Origin: Gomphosphaeria aponina SAG 52.96 = DSM 107014 | GTDB lineage: Bacteria > Cyanobacteriota > Cyanobacteriia > Cyanobacteriales > Gomphosphaeriaceae | Reading direction: 5' to 3' | Assembly: GCA_016903655.1 (NCBI GenBank) | Contig: JADQBC010000017.1 | Coordinates: forward strand, 1 to 40,475 | DNA length: 40,475 nt | In this document: positions 16,436-24,777 of the stretch, piece after piece | Layout: the number at the start of each line of letters is the position of its first letter | Numbering within the stretch: position 1 is the stretch's first letter | Program-made: the position numbers and the translations under genes | Notes under the pieces: generated by a model | The model's database searches: none | What the model was told of the DNA's origin: nothing | The model's input: the letters and a program-made list of their open reading frames with translations, nothing else

Positions 16436-17026
16436 ATGAGCAATAAAAAAGCGGAATTGTTAGAAGCGATCGCAGGGATTAATCGGGGTTTGCTGGCTAC
16501 GGAAATTGACAAGGTGAAGGTTCTCTCTCTCCTTGAACAGCTAGAAGACCACAACCCTACTCCTAAACCTGTGGAAGCTCCTGATTTACTTGAAGGTAAT
16601 TGGCGTTTGTTATATACTAATAGCCGAGGTATATTAGGTTTGGAGCGATTTCCTTTGTTTCAATTGGGTCAAGTTTATCAATGTATCCGCACGGCTACTG
16701 CTCAGGTGTATAATATTGCTGAGATTGTTGGTGTTCCGTTTTTGGAAAGTTTGGTGAGTGTGGCGGCGACTTTTGAACCTCTTTCTGAGCGTCGGGTTAA
16801 TGTTAAGTTTGAGCGTTCTATTTTGGGTTTAAAGGGTTTGATGGGTTATCGTTCTCCTAATGAGTTTATTAGCCAAATTGAGTCTGGGAAAAAATTCCCT
16901 CCTTTGGATTTTAGTATGGAAAATCGTGAGCAAAAGGGCTGGTTAGATATTACTTATTTGGATGATGATTTACGGGTTGGCAGGGGTAATGAGGGCAATG
17001 TTTTTATTCTCTCTAAAGATGGTTGA
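16436..17026 (+). CDS. plastid-lipid-associated protein (fibrillin/PAP) homologue
   Basis: The 196-residue protein starts at ATG 16436, which has GGAGG at the right distance; an upstream ATG at 16424 lacks one. It carries the PAP/fibrillin domain: PDLLEGNWRLLYTNSRGIL near the start, the AEIVGVPFLESLVSV strand, and the closing GWLDITYLDDDLRVGRGNEGNVFIL. In plants and cyanobacteria these lipocalin-like proteins associate with thylakoid lipids or carotenoids and help in photoprotection; the ligand here is unknown. It is not obviously in an operon; it lies 95 bases before the next gene in the same direction. Confidence 0.9.
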   Translation: MSNKKAELLEAIAGINRGLLATEIDKVKVLSLLEQLEDHNPTPKPVEAPDLLEGNWRLLYTNSRGILGLERFPLFQLGQVYQCIRTATAQVYNIAEIVGVPFLESLVSVAATFEPLSERRVNVKFERSILGLKGLMGYRSPNEFISQIESGKKFPPLDFSMENREQKGWLDITYLDDDLRVGRGNEGNVFILSKDG

Positions 17027-17120
17027 TGGTCATTGGTCAGCTGACAATGAGGAAGAAGCAGAAAGATAAATTCGTTTTCCTGCCTAGAAAAATAAACGGT
17101 TAGTTGATTAATAATTGATT

Positions 17121-20100
17121 ATGGTGAACAGAATTGTCCCAGGAAATAACAATCTTGTTTTTGTTGATTATGGGGATTTACTGCAACATATTTGGCGGGC
17201 TATTAGGGATGAAGAACTTTTTAAAGTATCAGGCGATCGCCTTCGTCTCAACATAGATCTAGATAAAATTGCCACCAAAGTCGTTAATGCTTCTCCCCAA
17301 ACTCCAGTGCTTGAACCTGAGTATCATGCGCGGATGGCTACTGTTAATTTTACTCAGGAATTTAGGGAACGTTTCCCAGGTAAAATCCGTGAACTTCGGG
17401 ATTGTTTAAAAAAGAAATTAGAGAATTATTTATTAGGGGAAAATCTCCCAATTGCTAATTTACTTGATACTCTGATAACTGATTTGACAGACTATCAAAA
17501 TAGGGAAGCGAAGTTAGATTTTTCTTATCCTTTTCCCTCTCATTGTAAATTGGTAAAGCAGCGTTTATCTCTGCAAAAAGAAGGTGGTGGGAGTAATTCT
17601 CTGCTTAAGTTTCATAAGGTTACTCTGACTGTTCAAAATATTAATGGGTTTGATACAGAGTTAAAAGCGGGTTTGGAGAATTTTATTAAGGAACAAGATG
17701 ATAATGACAGGGAAGAATTGGAGGATATCTTAAAGGAAATTACCAAAGATACAAATGACCCTAATTCTGATTTTTACCGCGTTAAGCGTTTGGTGGATAC
17801 GGAAGTTGTGGGTCAACTGAAGCGAGAAGCTAAGATAATTTATTTGGAATATCTTAATAGTAACATTAATGCTCAAAAACATCCAGAGGTGATTTATTTA
17901 CAAGATTTAATTCGCCGTTTGCGATTAATTAATGATTATCTGAATCATCCTGAAAATCCTGATGATCATTATGTAATTAATTATCAAGGTGTTGAGGTGG
18001 ATTTGCGACAACTTCTCTCTCAATCTCATATTTTTGATGCTTTACCTATTATCCCAATTGTTGGGGGGAATATTGGGGAAACTACGGATAAGGAAAAGGG
18101 AAGGCGAGAGTTTACTTTTGGACTGAAGTTGAAGTTAAATGGGAAGGTTGAAGCAAGAGGTGGTGTAACTGCTTTTCGGTATTATCTCAATTTAATTGAC
18201 CCTGAAAGTAAGGAACATCAAGCTGAATTGAAGAATAATAAAGAGAAATTTATTAAGAAGGTTTTTAGTGTTTTCTTTGTCTATTATTTTGTTTGTGCTT
18301 CTCGTTGTGAACCCAATAAACCTGGTTATAATTTGCGTGATGAGTTACAATTTGACCCTGTTAAAAGTTGGAAGAGTAACTATTTAAAGACTTTTCAAGG
18401 TGATGATGAGGTAGGAAAAACTAAACTTCTGAAAACGGTTAATGATTATTTTTTGGGCCAACAGAATGATACAGTTAAGATTCAACTTCAGATTGAAAGT
18501 AAGATAGCTAAACTGGTTAAATTGTTGAAAAATTTTATCAAGCATCTTCCAAGATATAGCAGTGCTGAATATCCTAAACATATTATTATTTACAAGGGGA
18601 TTTTACAGAATAATATTGAAAGTATTTTAGAGACAAATACTTTTTTTCAGAAAGTAGTCAGGGAAAATCCGAAAAAATCACTGCAATATCTTTCTCTGGA
18701 GGAAGCTGAGGTTAATTCAAATGCACTTCTTGCTCTCCCAGCTATTATCAAAATTGAAGATATTCGCTATATACGGATGCCAGAAAAACAAGAGTTTAGT
18801 ATGGAGTATGATTTGGGTGGAATTAAAGCTTTACCAGTGCTTTTTGTCCCGAAACATAACACAGGGAGGGAACAATATAAGAATTTTAATCAGAGAAGTT
18901 TGGTGACTTTTCCTTTTACCTTGGAAAATGGACAACTCTCATCCCAGCAATATTTTACTTATTGTTTTACCTTTTTTTTGCTGGTTTATATTTGCTTAAA
19001 AATCTTACTGGATGAAGCAAAAGAGCAGTTATTTGTCCCCATATTGCGATTTCATTTGAAGCGGCGGAATAAGTCGGAGGAAAAGCAGGATTTAGATCAG
19101 CAAATAGGTAATTATTCTAAGGTTTTAGCTCATTTATTAAATGAGGAACATCTGGCAAATTCTCAGGGTTTTGATATTACTAACTTGAATAATTATAAAA
19201 ATTTAAATGGGATGAGTTCTCTTTATGCTGTTATTCCGAAAAACTTTCACTTTTCTAATCCTCAAGATCAGCCAAAGTTGGATAAATTAGTTATAATGAT
19301 TGTGAGCAGTCGGGAGTGTGATGCAAAGAAAGGAAACCCTAATCGAGATGAAAGAATTTCTAATCTGGTTGGGGAAATTGTGACTGTTAATCGGCGAGAT
19401 AATGGGATTATTCAGTTAAGAAAATGGAAGAGTTTGAGTGAGAATTATCCCACTGCCGAGATGTATCGCCAACCTGTGGTTATTTCCGATGCTGTGAGTA
19501 ATTTATATCGGGAAGGTTATCGTCATTTTTTGTATATTGCGCAAACTCCTTTTACTGATACTCTTAATTTAACTCAGCAAACTGATGGGGATAATGATCA
19601 GTTATTTTTCCATTCTAAAAACATTATTCGTTATTTATATCAGCAGCATCACGAGATTAAGCTCTATCCCATTTTTTTTGATAAATATTATGTGCGGAAA
19701 TTGGATGAAAAGCTTACTACTTCTTTATACATTCAGGATACTAAGGAATTAATGGGATTGGTAAATGACCCCAGTCAGCAAGCGGTTGTGTTTTTTAATC
19801 TGTTTAATGGGATTACGGTGGGAAAGGGAGATGACAGAATTTATAATGGGGTGATTTCCTATGCAACTTTGTTAAATGTGTATCAAGAATTTTTGGATGA
19901 GAAGGGTTTGCGTCAATTGGTTGATGATACGGAAATAAAAAATGATATTTTGCAGTATCTGACTTTGCTGCATTTTTCCCGTTATGAAAAGTCACGGGAT
20001 CTTAGTTTGAAGTTAGAGCCTTATCAGGGTATTATTGGAGATGATTCGGTGGGTAAGTTAGCTTTATTTAAGCATATGAACGGGCAGGCGGAGTTTAATT

Positions 20101-20147
20101 CTTTGGCTTTTTTAACTGAGGTTAAGAAAGCTTTATGGAGTTTTTAA
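17121..20147 (+). CDS. large protein of unknown function (1008 aa), possible RNase H-like C-terminal third
   Basis: I do not recognise this family. ATG 17121 starts MVNRIVPGNNNLVFVDYGDLLQ; a TTG at 17115 would add two residues. Residues about 1-370 are mixed helical and acidic, about 377-396 an aromatic-rich hydrophobic stretch (VFSVFFVYYFVCASRC), 397-600 lysine-rich helices, and 610-632 a second one (YFTYCFTFFLLVYICLKILL). From residue 722 the hydrophobic pattern reads strand (KLVIMIVSS), strand (LVGEIVTV), strand (IIQLRKW), helix (AVSNLYREG), strand (HFLYIAQ), helix (NIIRYLYQQ), strand (KLYPIFF). That order fits an RNase H-like fold, as in PIWI proteins, but the usual DEDx acidic residues are not evident; SSRECD follows the first strand. 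It is a hypothesis from pattern only. It stands alone, followed by a 670-bp repeat-filled gap; AT-richness matches the neighbours. Confidence 0.55.
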   Translation: MVNRIVPGNNNLVFVDYGDLLQHIWRAIRDEELFKVSGDRLRLNIDLDKIATKVVNASPQTPVLEPEYHARMATVNFTQEFRERFPGKIRELRDCLKKKLENYLLGENLPIANLLDTLITDLTDYQNREAKLDFSYPFPSHCKLVKQRLSLQKEGGGSNSLLKFHKVTLTVQNINGFDTELKAGLENFIKEQDDNDREELEDILKEITKDTNDPNSDFYRVKRLVDTEVVGQLKREAKIIYLEYLNSNINAQKHPEVIYLQDLIRRLRLINDYLNHPENPDDHYVINYQGVEVDLRQLLSQSHIFDALPIIPIVGGNIGETTDKEKGRREFTFGLKLKLNGKVEARGGVTAFRYYLNLIDPESKEHQAELKNNKEKFIKKVFSVFFVYYFVCASRCEPNKPGYNLRDELQFDPVKSWKSNYLKTFQGDDEVGKTKLLKTVNDYFLGQQNDTVKIQLQIESKIAKLVKLLKNFIKHLPRYSSAEYPKHIIIYKGILQNNIESILETNTFFQKVVRENPKKSLQYLSLEEAEVNSNALLALPAIIKIEDIRYIRMPEKQEFSMEYDLGGIKALPVLFVPKHNTGREQYKNFNQRSLVTFPFTLENGQLSSQQYFTYCFTFFLLVYICLKILLDEAKEQLFVPILRFHLKRRNKSEEKQDLDQQIGNYSKVLAHLLNEEHLANSQGFDITNLNNYKNLNGMSSLYAVIPKNFHFSNPQDQPKLDKLVIMIVSSRECDAKKGNPNRDERISNLVGEIVTVNRRDNGIIQLRKWKSLSENYPTAEMYRQPVVISDAVSNLYREGYRHFLYIAQTPFTDTLNLTQQTDGDNDQLFFHSKNIIRYLYQQHHEIKLYPIFFDKYYVRKLDEKLTTSLYIQDTKELMGLVNDPSQQAVVFFNLFNGITVGKGDDRIYNGVISYATLLNVYQEFLDEKGLRQLVDDTEIKNDILQYLTLLHFSRYEKSRDLSLKLEPYQGIIGDDSVGKLALFKHMNGQAEFNSLAFLTEVKKALWSF

Positions 20148-20171
20148 TAATATATGAATATTCTGCTATTC

Positions 20172-20283
20172 GGCGTTGCTGAATTGAGTTATGAATTATA
20201 TTTTTACAAAAACTACTAACCAATACCCTCTCCCCACTCCCCATTCCCTCCTGTAAAATTTTATACTTTAATACAGCAACGCC
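20172..20283. mobile_element. MITE with 10-bp terminal inverted repeats and 8-bp target duplication
   Basis: GGCGTTGCTG (20172-20181) and CAGCAACGCC (20274-20283) are perfect inverted ends. The 8 bases TGCTATTC sit immediately outside both ends (20164-20171 and 20284-20291), a perfect direct duplication. The 112-bp body has no gene. The duplication size differs from TA-inserting elements, so this family was moved by a different transposase. A related, diverged copy lies at 23567-23663. Confidence 0.85.
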
Positions 20284-20411
20284 TGCTATTCTAGGTGGCA
20301 TTGGCGGATTTTCTGCGGTATTGAAACTTTTAGATTTACAATAATATTATAATGCCCAAGGTTGTTTAAGAGACAAAATTGGAAATTTAGTTATAGGAAT
20401 AAATCTTGAGA

Positions 20412-20521
20412 GGGCGCTAAAGCGCAACTACGAGCAAAAAAAAAGTTAGTAGTTGCGCTTTAGCGCCCCCTCTCATAATAATAAATATAAAAAAAAAAGT
20501 TAGTAGTTGCGCTTTAGCGCC
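20412..20521. repeat. REP-like palindromic cluster (GCGCTAAAGCGCAACTAC)
   Basis: GGGCGCTAAAGCGCAACTAC (20412-20431) pairs perfectly with the block at 20449-20468 (20 bp). A second copy of the right half, with the same leading A-run and GTTAGTAGTTGCG start, occurs at 20490-20521, 54 bases later. Such palindromic units often lie downstream of genes, where they may stabilise or end transcripts. It follows the 1008-aa gene. Confidence 0.85.
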
Positions 20522-20577
20522 TTTCCCTGCGGGGGGTTGGGGGGGTTTTTTACGGTTTTGCTCTTAGGTCTATTGTT

Positions 20578-20610
20578 ATGTAGGGGCATAACAATGTTAT
20601 GCCCCTACAT
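20578..20610. repeat. perfect 15-bp hairpin
   Basis: ATGTAGGGGCATAAC (20578-20592) and GTTATGCCCCTACAT (20596-20610) are exact inverted copies around a 3-base loop. The arms include TAGGGGC/GCCCCTA, the motif in the CCCGCCCCTACA repeats elsewhere in the window. The remaining bases of 20148-20816 hold no ORF that I can support. Confidence 0.85.
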
Positions 20611-20816
20611 TATTAAAACGCCATTTTTTCGGTCATCTCTCCCCCAACCTGCGGGGGTAACACGACGGGGTGCAAGTAAGATAATTGTCCAGGGAGGACT
20701 GAGAGAAAAAAAAATTTTTTGACCCAAAATCACTTTTTATCTGCTATAGTAAATTTACTGGCAGCCCAAAACCATAACCTATTTGAAACCCAAAAGCGAC
20801 CCAGGAGAAGCAACCT

Positions 20817-23552
20817 ATGGCCAGCTCAATTTTCAAAAAAGAATTTTTTAAGTCTCAGCCTCAGCCTCAGCCAGGCTTATCACCAGCCCGAAAAACTGAA
20901 TACATTTACCGAGCAAGCCTCCTTGACCAATTGAGGAAAAATTCATGGCTGAATAAATGGGTGGAACAAAAAGAAGCTGAAAAAATCATCCCCAGTTCTT
21001 TTGCTCCAGTTGTAGAGCTTAAAGACTTAGATGGTACTAACGGCTTTAAAATAAATGGTGAGGCAGCAGGTGACAATTCAGGCCTAGGAGTAAGCAATGC
21101 AGGGGATATCAATGGAGATAACATTGATGATTTGATAATTGGAGCACGATATGCAGACCCCAATGGAGAAAAAAGTGGCAAGAGTTATGTAGTATATGGA
21201 AGAGATGGCGACTTTCCCAGTGAGCTGGAGCTAGCTGACTTAGATGGTACTAACGGCTTTAAAATCAACGGTGAGGCAGCAGGTGACTGGTCAGGGTTTA
21301 ATGTAAGCAGTGCAGGGGATATCAATGGAGATAACATTGATGATTTGATAATTGGAGCAGTTTTTGCAGACCCCAATGGGAATGATAGTGGCAGGATTTA
21401 TGTAGTATATGGAAGAGATGGCGACTTTCCCAGTGAGCTGGAGCTAGCTGACTTAGATGGTACTAAGGGCTTTAAAATCAACGGTGAGACAGCAGGTGAC
21501 GAGTCAGGCTTTTTTGTAAGCAATGCAGGGGATATCAATGGAGATAACATTGATGATTTGATAATTGGAGCACGATATGCAGACCCCAATGGGGATGGAA
21601 GTGGCAGGAGTTATGTAGTATTTAGTCAAGATGGCGACTTTCCCAGTGAGGTGGAGCTGGCTGACTTAGATGGTACTAACGGCTTTAAAATAAACGGTGA
21701 GGTAGCAGGTGACCAGTTAGGCTTTTTTGTAAGCAATGCAGGGGATATCAATGGAGATAACATTGATGATTTGCTCATTGGAGCACGATATGCAGATACC
21801 AGAGGGAGTAATAGTGGCAGGAGTTATGTAGTATATGGAAGAGATGGCGACTTTCCCAGTGAGCTGGAGCTAGCTGACTTAGATGGTACTAACGGCTTTA
21901 AAATCAACGGTGAGGCAGCAGGTGACAATTCAGGCATATCAGTAAGCAGTGCAGGGGATATCAATGGAGATAACATTGATGATTTGCTCATTGGAGCACG
22001 TTTGGCAGATCCCAATGGGGGTGATAGTGGCAGGAGTTATGTAGTATATGGAAGAGATGGCGACTTTCCCAGTGAGCTGGAGCTGGCTGACTTAGATGGT
22101 ACTAACGGCTTTAAAATCAACGGTGAGGCAGCAGGTGACTGGTCAGGCGTAAGAGTAAGCAATGCAGGGGATATCAATGGGGATAATATAGACGATATTG
22201 TAGTAGGAGCAAGATATGCAGACCCCAATGGGGGTGATAGTGGCAAGAGTTATGTAATATTTGGCAAAGGTGTACTGGAAATTACCCCCCAGAAAGCAGT
22301 AGAAGGACTCAATAACCAAGCAGTAGTTGAAGTTACCGTAACCAAAGTAACAGAGACATTTACAATGGAGTATCGCACAGAAGAAGGTACTGCCATAGCT
22401 GGACTAGACTATAGGGAAAAAACAGGAAAACTCACCTTTAACCCAGGAGAAACCAGCAAACAAATCACCATCCCCATCGTCAATAACAACAAAAACGAAG
22501 CAGAAGAAAGCTTCACAGTCATCCTAGAAAACCCCAGCAATAATTTATTTTCAGGGATAAAAAGTGCAACCATCACCATCAGCGATACTCAAACAGCAGC
22601 AGCAACAACCATTTTACCTGTTGGAGTTGAAAACCTCCTTCTCACAGGAGTGGGAAATATTAACGGCACAGGGAACATTAACGCTAATATTCTCACAGGA
22701 AACAGTGGGAACAACACTCTTTTAGGACTAGCAGGAAATGACGATCTTATTGGAAAGGCAGGAAATGATATCCTAAACGGGGGAAATGATGATGACGAGC
22801 TGATAGGAAATGAGGGAAATGATATCCTAAACGGAGAAATAGGAAATGACCAGCTAGTAGGACAAGCAGGAAATGATCTTCTCAACGGTGGATCAGGTGC
22901 AGATATCATGGCTGGAGGGAAAGGAAACGATAGTTTCAAAGTAGAAAACGCCAAAGACGTTGTAGCAGAAGAATTAAATTCAGGAACAGACCTAGTATTC
23001 AGTTTAATAACTCGGACACTGGGAAATAACCAAGAAAACCTTACCTTAGAGGGGACTCTTCCTATCAATGGTACAGGAAACACCCTAGCCAATGTAATCA
23101 AGGGAAATATAGAAAAAAACACTTTAACAGGACTAGGAGGAAATGACCAGCTAGTAGGACAAGCAGGAAATGATATCTTAACAGGGGGAACAGGGAATGA
23201 TATCTTAACAGGGGGAACAGGGAATGATATTTTAACAGGGGGAACCTGGAGCGATCGCTTTTATTATAACTTCCCCACCGAAGGAATAGATACCATTTCA
23301 GACTTCAAAAAAGCCGAGGGCGATAAAATATATATAAGTGCTACTGGGTTTAAAGGTAATTTAGTACCAGGGCCCTTACCCAGTGAGCGATTTGTCTTAG
23401 GGAGTGCAGCATTAGACTCAGGCGATCGGTTTATTTATAATAAAGGAGCCTTATTCTACGATGTCAATGGGAGTGGGCCGGGGAACCAAGTACAGCTAGC
23501 AACTTTAACAGGAGCACCTGTAATAGCTGCTAGTGACATAATTATTTTCTAG
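20817..23552 (+). CDS. secreted FG-GAP/Calx-beta/RTX calcium-binding protein
   Basis: A 911-residue extracellular protein. Residues 1-65 form a basic leader with no signal peptide (FFKSQPQPQPQPG region). From about 67 to 485 six FG-GAP (integrin-alpha-like) repeats of exactly 71 residues follow, each with DLDGTNGFKINGE and the Ca-binding loop DINGDNIDDL. A Calx-beta domain spans about 487-595 (EEGTAIAGLDY, GETSKQITIPI, EEESF-like AEESFTVIL). RTX nonapeptide repeats (GNDxLxGG) run about 620-700 and 750-810. The last ~100 residues (SDRFYYNFPTEGIDTISDF ... LPSERFVLGS ... GALFYDVNGSG) match the C-terminal signal region of type I-secreted proteins. It is therefore likely exported by a TolC-type system; no exporter genes are in the window. 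AGGAGA lies before the ATG. The function may be surface coating or adhesion. Confidence 0.9.
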   Translation: MASSIFKKEFFKSQPQPQPGLSPARKTEYIYRASLLDQLRKNSWLNKWVEQKEAEKIIPSSFAPVVELKDLDGTNGFKINGEAAGDNSGLGVSNAGDINGDNIDDLIIGARYADPNGEKSGKSYVVYGRDGDFPSELELADLDGTNGFKINGEAAGDWSGFNVSSAGDINGDNIDDLIIGAVFADPNGNDSGRIYVVYGRDGDFPSELELADLDGTKGFKINGETAGDESGFFVSNAGDINGDNIDDLIIGARYADPNGDGSGRSYVVFSQDGDFPSEVELADLDGTNGFKINGEVAGDQLGFFVSNAGDINGDNIDDLLIGARYADTRGSNSGRSYVVYGRDGDFPSELELADLDGTNGFKINGEAAGDNSGISVSSAGDINGDNIDDLLIGARLADPNGGDSGRSYVVYGRDGDFPSELELADLDGTNGFKINGEAAGDWSGVRVSNAGDINGDNIDDIVVGARYADPNGGDSGKSYVIFGKGVLEITPQKAVEGLNNQAVVEVTVTKVTETFTMEYRTEEGTAIAGLDYREKTGKLTFNPGETSKQITIPIVNNNKNEAEESFTVILENPSNNLFSGIKSATITISDTQTAAATTILPVGVENLLLTGVGNINGTGNINANILTGNSGNNTLLGLAGNDDLIGKAGNDILNGGNDDDELIGNEGNDILNGEIGNDQLVGQAGNDLLNGGSGADIMAGGKGNDSFKVENAKDVVAEELNSGTDLVFSLITRTLGNNQENLTLEGTLPINGTGNTLANVIKGNIEKNTLTGLGGNDQLVGQAGNDILTGGTGNDILTGGTGNDILTGGTWSDRFYYNFPTEGIDTISDFKKAEGDKIYISATGFKGNLVPGPLPSERFVLGSAALDSGDRFIYNKGALFYDVNGSGPGNQVQLATLTGAPVIAASDIIIF
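21024..22265 (+). repeat. six tandem 213-bp DNA repeats encoding FG-GAP units
   Basis: Identical codons GACTTAGATGGTACT recur at 21024, 21237, 21450, 21663, 21876 and 22089, exactly 213 bases apart with no indels. Long stretches between (for example GGGGATATCAATGGAGATAA) are identical, showing duplication or gene conversion rather than ancient protein repeats. Because the repeats align in phase, several antisense ORFs arise on the minus strand as artefacts. Confidence 0.95.
23166..23246 (+). repeat. 27-bp tandem repeats in the RTX coding region
   Basis: Three units of GGAATGATATCTTAACAGG type (27 bp each) encode successive GNDILTGGT nonapeptides. They differ by only a few bases, again showing recent expansion. 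Confidence 0.9.
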
Positions 23553-23566
23553 GATCAAGTTTTTCC

Positions 23567-23663
23567 CCGTTGCGTTTTTTGAGTCATGAAATATATATTT
23601 ACAAGTAATACAATTACTACATTTCGTGCCCCTTCAAGGTTTCATTCTCCAATTCAGCAACGT
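23567..23663. mobile_element. diverged relative of the 20172 MITE
   Basis: The left end (CGTTGCG... TTGAGTCATGAAATATATATTTAC) resembles the left part of the 20172 element, and the right end is ATTCAGCAACGTCGG. The inverted ends are imperfect and no target duplication is obvious. The two copies lie in the same orientation on either side of the RTX gene. Confidence 0.5.
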
Positions 23664-23696
23664 CGGTTTTTCCACCTCAGAGTGAGTTGCCCTGAT

Positions 23697-24752
23697 CTAA
23701 TCATTCCCATCACAGTGATAGGTTGAGCAATAGACTAAAAGTATTTTGATACAATTGGCGATCGCTCCTAAGTGTGCTATTTCATAGCCATGGGTATTTT
23801 GAGTTGGAAAACCTAAGCAAGCACCACGAGCAACATGACCGAATTTCATGGCGATGGAAGCATCACTACCAAAACCACTAATTACTGCTAATTGAACATC
23901 TACTCCCGCCCTTGCAGCAGCTACTAATAATTCTCCATTCAAACCCTCATCATATATCCCATAATTATCCTGAGATAATAACACAGGTTTTTCCCCTGCT
24001 TCTATGGGATATTCTGAAGACAAAGGGCAAATTTCCAAAGCAATTAAAGCATCTAAACGCTGATTTTGCGTAAAATATAAAGCCCCAATTGCCCCCACTT
24101 CTTCCTTCGCCGAAGCGACTAAATAAACATCTACTTCAGGCTCTTTTATTTCTGCGGCCAGTGCTAATAAAATTGCCACTGAAGCTTTATTATCCAAAGT
24201 ATAACTAGCAATATAATCCTTTAATCTGATTGGCTTTTTGCGATGTTTTCCCACCACCACCCGACTCCCAGGACGTACACCCGCTGCTGCTAATTCTGTT
24301 AAATTACACTTAGTTTCTACCCAAGCATTTTCCCACATTACAGGCACATTTTCCTGTTGTGCTTTTTGGGGAGACTCATGGGAAACATGACGAGAACCAA
24401 AGGAGAGAATACCGCTGATAGTTGCTTTATCCCCCAAAATATCTGCCACCCCTTCCCCATAAATCCAAGGAAAAGAACCCCCCAGTTTCCGTACTTGCAA
24501 ACATCCTGCCTCATCCATAGATTTAACTACCGCACCAATTTCATCTTTGTGAGCAGTAATTGCGATAGCTTTTTTACTATCTTTCCCTGCTATTTTGACA
24601 ATAATATTCCCTGCCTGATCCTGCCAATTTTCCACTCCCATTAAAGAAAATCGACTTAACAATAATGTATCTATTTCCTTTTCCATCCCACTGGGAGAAT
24701 GGTGCAAAACTAATTCTTCAATTGTTTGAAATAACTGAGCGTAATTTTCCAT
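23697..24752 (-). CDS. M42 family metallopeptidase
   Basis: The 351-residue aminopeptidase has the metal ligands expected for the M42 family: H68 and D70 in AITAHKDEIG, D187 in YTLDNKAS, E217/E218 in ASAKEEVGA, a ligand in FGSDAS, and the final His in NTHGYE. M42 enzymes are cobalt- or zinc-dependent aminopeptidases that form large dodecameric tetrahedra in the cytoplasm and degrade peptides. Length is typical (about 350). The last residues (LLVYCSTYHCDGND) contain extra cysteines not typical of the family. It is followed on the same strand by DUF3153 upstream, 25 bases apart, likely one transcript. Confidence 0.92.
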   Translation of the reverse strand: MENYAQLFQTIEELVLHHSPSGMEKEIDTLLLSRFSLMGVENWQDQAGNIIVKIAGKDSKKAIAITAHKDEIGAVVKSMDEAGCLQVRKLGGSFPWIYGEGVADILGDKATISGILSFGSRHVSHESPQKAQQENVPVMWENAWVETKCNLTELAAAGVRPGSRVVVGKHRKKPIRLKDYIASYTLDNKASVAILLALAAEIKEPEVDVYLVASAKEEVGAIGALYFTQNQRLDALIALEICPLSSEYPIEAGEKPVLLSQDNYGIYDEGLNGELLVAAARAGVDVQLAVISGFGSDASIAMKFGHVARGACLGFPTQNTHGYEIAHLGAIANCIKILLVYCSTYHCDGND

Positions 24753-24777
24753 TATATGACACTGTAATTTTGCCAGT

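Noticed and set aside
20906-22246. Five similar minus-strand ORFs with the SSMLSPLISPALLT motif
   Set aside because: They are mirror frames of the 213-bp FG-GAP repeats; the sense frame has known domains and a ribosome site, the antisense ones do not.
22589-23122. 177-aa minus-strand ORF
   Set aside because: It is antisense to RTX repeats and rich in Phe/Pro/Ser from repeat complementarity.
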